64,000 bases of DNA from NCBI GenBank assembly GCA_014695255.1, contig JACJNX010000073.1:1-64000 (forward strand). The letters run 5' to 3'. Source of the stretch: Cyanobacteria bacterium FACHB-63 (GTDB lineage: Bacteria > Cyanobacteriota > Cyanobacteriia > Leptolyngbyales > Leptolyngbyaceae). The notes beneath the pieces were generated by a model. That model did not search any database. It worked only from the letters and a program-made list of their open reading frames with translations, and was not told where the DNA came from. Shown in pieces: positions 1-7,450 of this stretch; within the stretch, counting starts at the first letter, position 1; each line of letters starts with the position of its first letter. The position numbers and the translations under genes were made by a program.

Positions 1-768
1 GAATCACAAGGCTTTGATGGCTATCAAGGCATCTGTGATTGGCTCGAAACTGAGTTGGGGATTGAGGCAGCCTACAAAACAGTGCATCAATTGGTGCATT
101 ATCGCTTGCAGTCGTTCACCTAAGGTGCCACGCCCAGTGAGCGTGGAACAGTCAACTGAGGCGATGGACGCATCTAAAAAAACTTAGCTGAGAATCTGGC
201 GATGCTCGTGTGGGTCGCCATCAGCATGATGGGTTGGAGGGGCGGTGTGCGGTTCTTTTGTGGCGATGAAACTCGGCTCGGACTCAAGACTCTCGGTGGA
301 CGCAGGATCACAGCCAAAGGGGTCAAACCAGTGGGACAAGTGCAATGGCAGTTTAAGGCAACGTATCTGTAGGGCATTGTGGAACCCAAGACCGGGGAAC
401 ATTTCTTCTTTGAGTTCTCGCACTTGAACACCGATTGTTTTCAAGTGTTTCTCAACTTGGTCTCCCAACAGTTCAAGCATGATCTATTGATTCTTCAGCT
501 TGATAACGGTGGGTTTCACAAAGCGAAGCGCTTGCGGGTTCCCGACAACATCATTTTGCTGTTTCAACCGCCGCATTGTCCTGAGCTAAATCCCATCGAA
601 CAAGTCTGGCAATATCTCAAGCGTGGGCTGCGTTGGAGCTTGCCTGCAACCTTAGATCAGTTACGGCAACAGCTCAAACAACGACTGACAGTCCTAACAA
701 CCGAAGTGGTTGCTTCGATTACAGGGCGATCATCTATGCTGTATGCCCTATCTGTAGCCGGAATTTAA
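1..768 (+). pseudogene. IS630-family transposase, decayed and 5'-truncated
   Basis: Three reading frames must be joined to recover one transposase. The first 123 bases encode the end of the helix-turn-helix part (ending HYRLQSFT, then a stop). The next frame carries FFCGDETRLGLKTL, with the first acidic catalytic residue. From 379 onward comes the rest of the DDE domain: LDNGGFHKA with the second acidic residue, and NPIEQVWQYLKRG with the third. This order is typical of IS630/Tc1 transposases. At least two frameshifts or stops separate the pieces, so the copy is inactive. The 5' end lies outside the window and no terminal repeat could be fixed. The copy sits tail-to-tail with ndhD. Confidence 0.85.
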
Positions 769-823
769 TGAATTGGTATAAACCCACAGATGTAGGAAGG
801 ACTCTGGCAGAATGGTGAACACA

Positions 824-865
824 AAAAATCCGACCTCCCTAGTTCTAGAAGGAAGTCGGATTTTT
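824..865. terminator. Bidirectional hairpin terminator
   Basis: AAAAATCCGAC (824-834) pairs perfectly with GTCGGATTTTT (855-865) around a 20-base centre that can extend the stem. The A-run on one side and T-run on the other let it act on both strands. It lies between the transposase remnant and the end of the minus-strand ndhF-ndhD unit, so it most likely ends the ndh transcript. Confidence 0.85.
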
Positions 866-882
866 GTATAAATTAAGGGGAG

Positions 883-2457
883 TTATCGAAGCGCAGGAGC
901 AGTTGTGGCTTGAGCGGCGACCGTCTCTGCCTTACGATTTGCCAGCGTCGGCACTTCATCGCGTAAACGCGCTGTTAATTGCAGCGTTTTTGAGTCGTAG
1001 ATCTGCGTCAGCATCTTCGGATAGAACCCGATGCCAATGATCGGAACCAGCAACGAAGCAATAATGAAGACTTCACGAGGTTCTGCGTCAATCAGGACTT
1101 CGTGCGAGGTCAGTTCTTTGTTCTCAGGACCGTAGAAGATCTCACGCAGCATTGAGAGCAGATAGATCGGAGTCAGAATGACACCAATTGCCGCTAAACC
1201 AACCACAATCACCCGGAAGGGCAAGCTATAAGCGTCACTGGTCGCAAATCCAACGAAGACCATCAGTTCTGCGACAAATCCGCTCATTCCAGGGAGTGCC
1301 AGCGATGCCAACGAGCAAGCGGTAAACATCGAGAAGATTTTCGGCATCTGCTTACCGACACCGCCCATTTCATCGAGCATTAGGGTGTGGGTTCGATCGT
1401 AAGTCGCACCCACTAGGAAGAACAGGCTCGCTCCGATCAAACCATGCGACACCATTTGCAGCACCGCACCGCTCAGACCGAGATCGGTAAACGATGCAAT
1501 CCCAATCAGCACAAAGCCCATGTGCGAGATCGAAGAGTAAGCGATCTTGCGCTTGAGGTTGCGTTGAGCAAATGAGGTTAATGCAGCATAAATAATGTTG
1601 ACGACACCGAGAATGACCAGAGCTGGGGCAACGATCGCATGAGCCGCAGGCAGCATTTCGGCGTTCATCCGAATCAGCGCATATCCGCCCATCTTCAGAA
1701 GAATTCCTGCCAGCAACATATGTACCGGAGCTGTCGCTTCACCGTGAGCATCAGGTAGCCAAGTGTGTAACGGAATGATCGGCAGCTTCACCGCATACGC
1801 AATCAAGAACGCCGCATAAATCCACAACTGAAACGTCAGCGGAAACTGCCTGTGCGCCAAGGTTTGCATATCAAAGGTGGGGCTATCCCCATAGAATGCC
1901 ATGGCCAAAGCAGCAACGAGGATGAATAGCGAACCGCCTGCCGTGTAGAGAATGAACTTCGTTGCGGCATACAGGCGTTTTTTTCCGCCCCAAATCGAAA
2001 GCAGAAAGTAGATTGGAACGAGTTCAAGTTCCCAGGATAGGAAGAATAACAGCATATCCTGGACGGCAAAGACGGCGATCTGTCCGCCATACATCACCAG
2101 CATCAGGAAGTAGAACAGACGAGGTTTGAAGGTAACGGGCCAAGCCGCCAGAATTGCCAGCGTCGTAATAAACCCAGTCAGAATAATCAACGGCATCGAC
2201 AGCCCATCGGCTCCGACTGACCAGTTTAGGTCGATTTGAGGCACCCAAGCATAGCGTTCCACCAACTGCATCTCTGGGTTGGAGAAGTCGTACTGGGTGT
2301 AGAAGGTGTAAACGATGAGCAGAAAATCAATCAGACCGACAATGAGGGAGTACCAGCGAACGGTTTTTCCGTCTTTGTCGGGCAGGAAGGGGATTGCAAG
2401 GGAAGCCACGATCGGAAACAAAATGATCGTGGTTAACCAGGGAAAGTTCTCAATCAT
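883..2457 (-). CDS. ndhD: NAD(P)H-quinone oxidoreductase subunit 4 (NdhD, NDH-1)
   Basis: Proton-pumping antiporter-like membrane subunit of the NDH-1 complex in thylakoid membranes, serving respiration and cyclic electron flow around photosystem I. The protein is about 524 residues with some 14 hydrophobic segments. It has the NuoM/NdhD core: a conserved [13 protein letters not shown] helix with its key Glu, the [12 protein letters not shown] loop and the [14 protein letters not shown] region. I start it at the ATG at 2457 ([11 protein letters not shown]), the usual NdhD N-terminus; the frame is open 13 codons further upstream. It follows ndhF by about 150 bases on the same strand, the usual ndhF1-ndhD1 pairing of the NDH-1L form. 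Assignment to the D1 rather than D2 paralogue rests on this pairing. Confidence 0.95.
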   Translation of the reverse strand: MIENFPWLTTIILFPIVASLAIPFLPDKDGKTVRWYSLIVGLIDFLLIVYTFYTQYDFSNPEMQLVERYAWVPQIDLNWSVGADGLSMPLIILTGFITTLAILAAWPVTFKPRLFYFLMLVMYGGQIAVFAVQDMLLFFLSWELELVPIYFLLSIWGGKKRLYAATKFILYTAGGSLFILVAALAMAFYGDSPTFDMQTLAHRQFPLTFQLWIYAAFLIAYAVKLPIIPLHTWLPDAHGEATAPVHMLLAGILLKMGGYALIRMNAEMLPAAHAIVAPALVILGVVNIIYAALTSFAQRNLKRKIAYSSISHMGFVLIGIASFTDLGLSGAVLQMVSHGLIGASLFFLVGATYDRTHTLMLDEMGGVGKQMPKIFSMFTACSLASLALPGMSGFVAELMVFVGFATSDAYSLPFRVIVVGLAAIGVILTPIYLLSMLREIFYGPENKELTSHEVLIDAEPREVFIIASLLVPIIGIGFYPKMLTQIYDSKTLQLTARLRDEVPTLANRKAETVAAQATTAPALR

Positions 2458-2606
2458 TACTGTTAAGTTTTGTTTATACTGCGGTGAAGATAACACGCGG
2501 GGAGTAGTAGGACGATCCTAGACGGTTCTTATTGAAAATAAGAAATCCTAACAGAGTCTTCAGATGAAAGGGTGAGGTTGCCCCCACCCTTAGAAGGATT
2601 ACTGAA

Positions 2607-4685
2607 TCAGGTCACACCGGAGAAGACTACTAATCCTAGAACCGCTACGAAAATGATCAGCGCGTAGAATTGAGCGCGACCGTTTTCAAAGTATTTCAGT
2701 CCTTCGCCTGTCAGTAGCGTGACTAAACCTGCAAGGTTCACCACACCATCGACAACTTTGGAATCGACCTCGAGCACTTGCCGCGCTAGACGACGACTGC
2801 CTTTTACAAAGGCTTCATTGTAGATTTCATCGAAGTACCACTTGTTCTTCGAGAGGCGATAGAGAGCGGGGATTTTTTCGGCGATCGCACTCGGATCGAT
2901 CTTGTGTCGGAGATACATCAGCGATGCCAATGTAATCCCGATTAGCGCGATCCCGACTGAGTTTCCACCCATAATCAGGAACTCGTTCAAGCTTTCCTCG
3001 CCCGCTTCTGCCGCCACTTGAACCGCTTCACTCGGAGCATGGATAAAGTGTTCAAAATAGTTAGCAAACGGCGTTCCGACTAAGCCAATCAGCATCGACG
3101 GAACCGCAAGAATCATCAACGGTAACGTCATCGTGATCGGCGATTCGTGCGGTTCGTGGCTGTGATGTTCGTCGTTTCCAGGATCGACTTCTTCGCCTGG
3201 AGCTTCCATCGTCAGTTCACGCGGGTCCATTGCACCCGGACCAAATGCCAATCCAGCCATTTGAAGCTGTTCGTTTTTCAGCGTTTGCTTCATTGCGGCA
3301 TTCGTGCCCCGGAACTCGCCTTCAAAGGTGCTGAAATACATCCGGAACATATAAAAGGCAGTGATTCCGGCAGTTCCCCAAGCGATCGCCCACATGATCG
3401 GATTTACGGCAAACGTCGAGCCGAGAATTTCATCTTTCGACCAAAAACCAGCAAATGGCGGAATTCCACAAATCGCCAGCGTTCCAATCAGGAAGGTAGT
3501 CGCGGTGACGGGCATATATTTCCGCAAACCGCCCATCATTCTCATGTCTTGGGCGTACACCGGATCATGTCCGACGACGGCTTCCATGCCATGAATTACC
3601 GATCCCGATCCCAAGAACAGCATCGCCTTAAAGTAAGCGTGGGTCATCAGGTGGAATAATCCCGCGCTATAGGCTCCAACGCCCATTGCCATCACCATGT
3701 AGCCCAACTGCGACATTGTGGAATACGCCAAGCCCTTCTTGATGTCGTTCTGGGTAATCGCGATCGATGCTCCCAGAAATGCCGTAAAACAGCCTGTCCA
3801 AGCGATCGTATCCATCACGACCGGAATGCCCTCGAATACCGGGAACATCCGCGCAATCAGGAATACTCCTGCTGCCACCATCGTCGCCGCGTGAATCAGG
3901 GCTGAAATCGGAGTCGGACCTTCCATCGCATCCGGTAGCCAGACGTGCAGCGGAAACTGCGCCGACTTCGCCACAGGACCTAAGAAGATCAAAATCGCAA
4001 ACAAGGCGGCAACGAAACCGCTTAGCGATCCGGTTGCGACCATATCCTGGAGTCGTGCCCCAGCTTCATTAAACTCGAAGCTGCGGGTAGACCAATACAG
4101 ACCCAAAATCCCAAGCAGCAAGCCGAAGTCGCCGACTCGGTTGGTGACAAACGCTTTCTGACAGGCATCTGCCGCCGCCTTGCGGTAAAACCAAAAGCCG
4201 ATCAGCAAATACGAACACATCCCCACCAGTTCCCAGAAGATGTAGACCTGTACCAGATTTGGACTGATAACCAAGCCCAACATCGAGGAACTGAATAGGC
4301 TCAAATAAGCATAAAAACGTACATAGCCTGGATCATGCGCCATGTAGCCATCGGTGTAGATCATCACCAGAAAGGCTACAGTGGTCACGATCACAAGCAT
4401 CAGCGAGGACAGGGGATCGATAACGAATCCCATCGACAGCCGGAAATCTCCCGCTGCTGCCCACTCGAACGATTGTGTATAAGGTTCGTGCCCTTGATAC
4501 TGGCTCCAGAATAAAGCAAACGCATAGGTCATCGCCGCGCCAATCAATGACACGATGAAGATAGAGTTCGCTTTTCTGAGCTTGTTGACATCCTTATTGA
4601 AGGTGATCAGCCCTAAACCCACAAGCATCGCCCCTGCCAACGGCAGAACGGGAATGAGCCAGGCGTACTGATATAACGGTTCCAT
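2607..4685 (-). CDS. ndhF: NAD(P)H-quinone oxidoreductase subunit 5 (NdhF, NDH-1)
   Basis: Largest proton-pumping subunit of NDH-1, a NuoL homologue of about 692 residues. Visible family marks are the FWELVGMCSYLLIGFW helix with its key Glu, the HVWLPDAMEGPTPISALIHAATM loop region and KKGLAYSTMSQLGYM. A long charged, histidine-rich loop (about residues 490-515) precedes the C-terminal part that forms the lateral helix and last membrane segments. The ATG at 4685 is preferred over the in-frame GTG one codon earlier. It is the upstream gene of a two-gene minus-strand unit with ndhD. Pairing with ndhD1 suggests the NDH-1L (respiratory and cyclic) form rather than the CO2-uptake NdhF3/F4 forms. 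Confidence 0.95.
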   Translation of the reverse strand: MEPLYQYAWLIPVLPLAGAMLVGLGLITFNKDVNKLRKANSIFIVSLIGAAMTYAFALFWSQYQGHEPYTQSFEWAAAGDFRLSMGFVIDPLSSLMLVIVTTVAFLVMIYTDGYMAHDPGYVRFYAYLSLFSSSMLGLVISPNLVQVYIFWELVGMCSYLLIGFWFYRKAAADACQKAFVTNRVGDFGLLLGILGLYWSTRSFEFNEAGARLQDMVATGSLSGFVAALFAILIFLGPVAKSAQFPLHVWLPDAMEGPTPISALIHAATMVAAGVFLIARMFPVFEGIPVVMDTIAWTGCFTAFLGASIAITQNDIKKGLAYSTMSQLGYMVMAMGVGAYSAGLFHLMTHAYFKAMLFLGSGSVIHGMEAVVGHDPVYAQDMRMMGGLRKYMPVTATTFLIGTLAICGIPPFAGFWSKDEILGSTFAVNPIMWAIAWGTAGITAFYMFRMYFSTFEGEFRGTNAAMKQTLKNEQLQMAGLAFGPGAMDPRELTMEAPGEEVDPGNDEHHSHEPHESPITMTLPLMILAVPSMLIGLVGTPFANYFEHFIHAPSEAVQVAAEAGEESLNEFLIMGGNSVGIALIGITLASLMYLRHKIDPSAIAEKIPALYRLSKNKWYFDEIYNEAFVKGSRRLARQVLEVDSKVVDGVVNLAGLVTLLTGEGLKYFENGRAQFYALIIFVAVLGLVVFSGVT

Positions 4686-4689
4686 CACT

Positions 4690-5191
4690 CGCGCCTAAAG
4701 TTAAGAGTTCTTTACATTACCAGAGTAGTCAATTTCGGCATCTCTGAGTCATTTTGAATTCAAAGTCTTTGACTTTAAATGACGTTCTGAGTCTCTATGA
4801 TCCAGGATTTCCAATTTGTTTATAGACAACATCTGCATTAAGTGGGGAAAAAGAGGCAGGTTCTCTTAACAATTTGGCACAAAATCGAGCGAATCAGTCT
4901 AGAGAGCGAATTGTGATCCAGAGAATGCAGCGATCGCTATCGCTCGGTTACGCCATTCAATTGGCTACTCTATAATCGAACCTCCGTTGAAGATTGCTTC
5001 GGTCTCATCGAGGTGAGGGTGCTGGACGATTTGCATCAGGTACAGCAGGTTTAAGCTGACCTGGAGCGGGACGAGTCGGATCAATCTGCGATTTTTGAGC
5101 GGGCTTCGGTGGATCGATTTGCGGTTTTTGCTGCGTGGGTTGCGCGGGTTCGATCGTCCGATTTCTCTGCGCTGGCAGCACGTTCTGGTAT
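4690..5191. other. Intergenic region upstream of ndhF, no clear gene
   Basis: About 500 bases that must hold the ndhF promoter (reading leftward). I could not fix a convincing -35/-10 pair. A minus-strand open frame at 5005-5205 encodes a proline/glutamine-rich peptide (PQIDPPKPAQK-type repeats). It has no recognisable domain, overlaps the plus-strand antiporter-like remnant, and may be low-complexity debris of a lost gene. Confidence 0.4.
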
Positions 5192-5437
5192 TGGGAATTG
5201 CACATTCAGTTAATCGCGGCGAAAGCAGCCCAAGAAGAGCTAGAGAACCTGTTGAAAATAGGCGTGATCCCGAAAGCCGTTTGCGAAGAACTCCGAGCAT
5301 CGTATCAAGTCCGAATGGCGAAGGCTGAACGAGTTCTACGGGATTGCACCATGGCAAAGAACTTGCGTCGATTAGCCCGATCTGCTATTTCAGGGCGGGA
5401 TGCGGCAACGAACGACAACTTTTCAAACACCCTCTAA
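5192..5437 (+). pseudogene. Remnant resembling the cytoplasmic tail of a cation/proton antiporter
   Basis: The frame reads LIAAKAAQEELENLLKIGVI, continuing with PKAVCEELRASYQVR and KAERVLRD. This helical pattern resembles the segment after the membrane domain of NhaP-type sodium/proton antiporters, where a sensor helix and an antiparallel helix carry YEEL and ERELRD motifs. No membrane domain lies upstream, the frame has no convincing start or ribosome site, and the last 25 residues lose the pattern. I infer a 3' fragment of a lost transporter gene. Similarity is judged by eye only. Confidence 0.35.
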
Positions 5438-5712
5438 AAGACGAAAGTTAACAAGATCTATTTCATTTCGTCTAGTGTGAGTTAAGACGTTCTTCAGATG
5501 ATTCTTTTCAGTTGCATCTCTAGGATAGAAACAGTTCAGCGCTATGTTGAACTTTATTTAGGAAGAACGACAAGAAGCTTTTGACTAGGGCTAATTTACC
5601 TCAAATAGAGATAGCAGGCTAAACAACGCAGATAGCTTATGTCTAGCTAATTTTGCCATCCCCAACCAGTTGAACTGTCGTTCCCAGCATTGATACTAAA
5701 AAGGAGATTGTT

Positions 5713-6018
5713 ATGCCCGTCGCTACTGTTTTGTCTATTCTCGCAAACTCTCACCAAACGATCGACGCCATTAACAACGCTTGTGCCGCGACAGGTCTAC
5801 CACCAGCACTCAAGATCGGAGCAAACCCTACTGACATTGAAGGAAATCAGGATTATCGATTTGAAGGGTTTGGGCTGATCGCAGGGGTGCCGCCGAAGTG
5901 TGCATTCTGGGTTCATTACAAACCGGAGAGCGCTCAGCATATTCCACTCGGCAGGTTCACAATGCCTGTTAGCATTGGCAAGCTTTCTGCAATTCAATCC
6001 CTAATTGGGCAAGTGTAA
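5713..6018 (+). CDS. Small conserved-looking protein of unknown function (101 aa)
   Basis: No family was recognised. The ATG at 5713 follows a strong ribosome site (AAAAAGGAG, about 7 bases upstream), and a hairpin follows the stop, so this looks like a real single-gene transcript. The protein is soluble, with no signal peptide or membrane span. It begins with a helical region (VATVLSILANSHQTIDAINNA, residues 3-23) and continues into a mixed region with aromatic pairs (FWVHYKPE). It ends in LGRFTMPVSIGKLSAIQSL. There is no operon partner: the nearest upstream sequence is a decayed gene and the next gene is on the other strand. Confidence 0.6.
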   Translation: MPVATVLSILANSHQTIDAINNACAATGLPPALKIGANPTDIEGNQDYRFEGFGLIAGVPPKCAFWVHYKPESAQHIPLGRFTMPVSIGKLSAIQSLIGQV

Positions 6019-6047
6019 GCACTCCCTCCGATTCTGTTTCATTTAGG

Positions 6048-6086
6048 TTGTCTGATCAGGTTTTTATTGGAACCTGATTCAGACAA
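6048..6086 (+). terminator. Hairpin after the 101-residue gene
   Basis: TTGTCTGATCAGGTT (6048-6062) faces AACCTGATTCAGACAA (6071-6086), giving a long stem with one bulged base and an 8-base loop. No clean T-run follows, so it may be a weak terminator or an mRNA-stabilising structure. Confidence 0.55.
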
Positions 6087-6261
6087 TGTGTTGGAAATTG
6101 TGTTGGGAATTTTCGTCTCAGCTATAACCGTTGGCACAAATCAAGCAACCCAGTCTTTGTTGTACAATTTGTCGAATCGATAATGCGATCGCAGGGTAAT
6201 TCTCAGGACAGGAACAATAAAGTTATCTTGAAGAAGTAACGGGTTGTTCAGTGCTTCACGC

Positions 6262-6366
6262 TGCAACCCGTCTGATCGTTCCTGCAACACGTTCGATCGT
6301 TGCTGCAACACATTTGATCGTTCCTACAACCCGTCTGATCGTTACTGCACGATATGCGATCGCTGC
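6262..6366. repeat. Five-unit 21-bp degenerate tandem repeat
   Basis: Units begin at 6262, 6283, 6304, 6325 and 6346, each like TGCAACNCGTNTGATCGTTCC with one to five changes; the fifth unit is the most diverged. Each unit holds a GATCG core (HIP1-like). The overlapping open frame 6251-6445 only mirrors the 7-codon periodicity and has no ribosome site, so I treat the block as non-coding repeat DNA. Confidence 0.75.
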
Positions 6367-6434
6367 CTCCACTTGTGCGATTGTGACCACTAGCAAACGA
6401 TCGTCTTTCCAAAACACTTTGGTGCCAGAGTCAT

Positions 6435-7133
6435 TTAGAGAATGACCGAGGTTGCATAGATAGCGAGCTGCGATCGATTACGAAGCAACAGGCGGCTCAA
6501 TAATCGAGTCACGTAGGTTTTGACAGTGCCTTCTGCAAGATGTAGCTCAGACGCAATTTCGCGGTTTGTACAGCCTTGACCAATCAGGCGCAAAATGTCC
6601 CGTTCTCTGGGCGTGAGCATGACTTCCTCTAGCTCTGGTTGCTCCTTAATACCAATTGAGAGATTTGTAATCAGCTTTTCCATTAATCCCGGAGCCATCT
6701 GGCTATAGCCACAATGAACGAGACGAATAGCCCTTGCAAGTTCCGGAGCAGGCATATCTTTCAGTAAATAGCCTTTTGCGCCTGCTTGCATTGCTTGAAG
6801 AATGTCAGCGTCTTGCTCGTATGTGCTAAGAGCTAGAACTTTAGTCGATGGCAACTGATTAAGAATCGATTCGATCGCGCTCCAGCCATCTAAGCTATCC
6901 ATTAACACTACATCGGGGTGCAAAACTTGAAGTTGTGCGATCGCGCTTTCTGCATTATCCACACTGCCAACAATTTGCAAGTCAGACTCCATCTCTAACA
7001 TTACTTTCAGTCCGGTACGCATGAGGCTTTGCGGATCAATTAATAAAACTCGAATGGTCGAATCTTTAATCTTGGTACTAGGAGGTAATTCTGAGGTGAT
7101 CATGGCGTTGATTAGAAAGAGCGTTTTAACCAC
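6435..7133 (-). CDS. NarL/FixJ-family response regulator (REC-LuxR HTH), orphan
   Basis: Two-component DNA-binding regulator. The receiver domain (about residues 28-140) starts with IRVLLIDPQSLMR and has the switch residues in VLALSTYEQD and the Lys in KGYLLKD. The C-terminal LuxR helix-turn-helix reads LTPRERDILRLIGQG and NREIASELHLAEGTVKTYV. After the expected phospho-acceptor Asp (VVLMD) the usual loop with a conserved Pro is about four residues short (MDSLDGWSA), which could impair or alter phosphorylation. No histidine kinase lies nearby. The GTG at 7133 has AAGG 8-11 bases upstream; an internal ATG at 7103 is an alternative start. It is divergent from the CHAT protease gene, so the two may share a control region. 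Confidence 0.85.
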   Translation of the reverse strand: MVKTLFLINAMITSELPPSTKIKDSTIRVLLIDPQSLMRTGLKVMLEMESDLQIVGSVDNAESAIAQLQVLHPDVVLMDSLDGWSAIESILNQLPSTKVLALSTYEQDADILQAMQAGAKGYLLKDMPAPELARAIRLVHCGYSQMAPGLMEKLITNLSIGIKEQPELEEVMLTPRERDILRLIGQGCTNREIASELHLAEGTVKTYVTRLLSRLLLRNRSQLAIYATSVIL

Positions 7134-7450
7134 CTCTTTACCTTGGACGTTCGGCTTAGTTTTTCAAATCCATAAAACTCATGCCAACCTCATCTAAAAT
7201 CTCATATACTTCTCGTGACCAAAACTCATTCTGGTATCGTTTATAGCACTAGATACTGATGTTGAAAAAACAGAACCCTGGTTAAACACAATCAGAGTCT
7301 AGATTAGCTTGTTGTAATATTTAGAACCCGCATTGAAAAAATAAGCTATTCCTGATTGAATAAACAAAAACAATTCAAATCCCGTGTTGTCCTAGTTTCT
7401 GTACTGGTGTATTGAGCGCTGAAGTCTAGCAACTATACAGGGGGTGCGCG
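7134..7450. promoter_or_regulatory. Divergent intergenic region between regulator and CHAT genes
   Basis: This AT-rich region of 317 bases must contain both promoters of the divergent pair. No unambiguous -35/-10 pair, operator or gene was identified. Confidence 0.4.

Noticed and set aside
3147-3659. 170-codon plus-strand ORF inside ndhF
   Set aside because: It is antisense to a well-conserved ndhF region, is rich in Arg/Ser/His and shows no domain; a codon-bias shadow.
5005-5205. Minus-strand Pro/Gln-rich ORF
   Set aside because: Low complexity, no ribosome site or domain, and overlaps the plus-strand antiporter-like remnant; mentioned only in the intergenic note.
6262-6366. CRISPR array
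   Set aside because: Units are directly adjacent at 21 bp with no spacers and no cas genes nearby; it is a simple tandem repeat.
6251-6445. 64-codon ORF with repeats in its product
   Set aside because: The protein periodicity just reflects the 21-bp DNA repeat; no ribosome site and no family.
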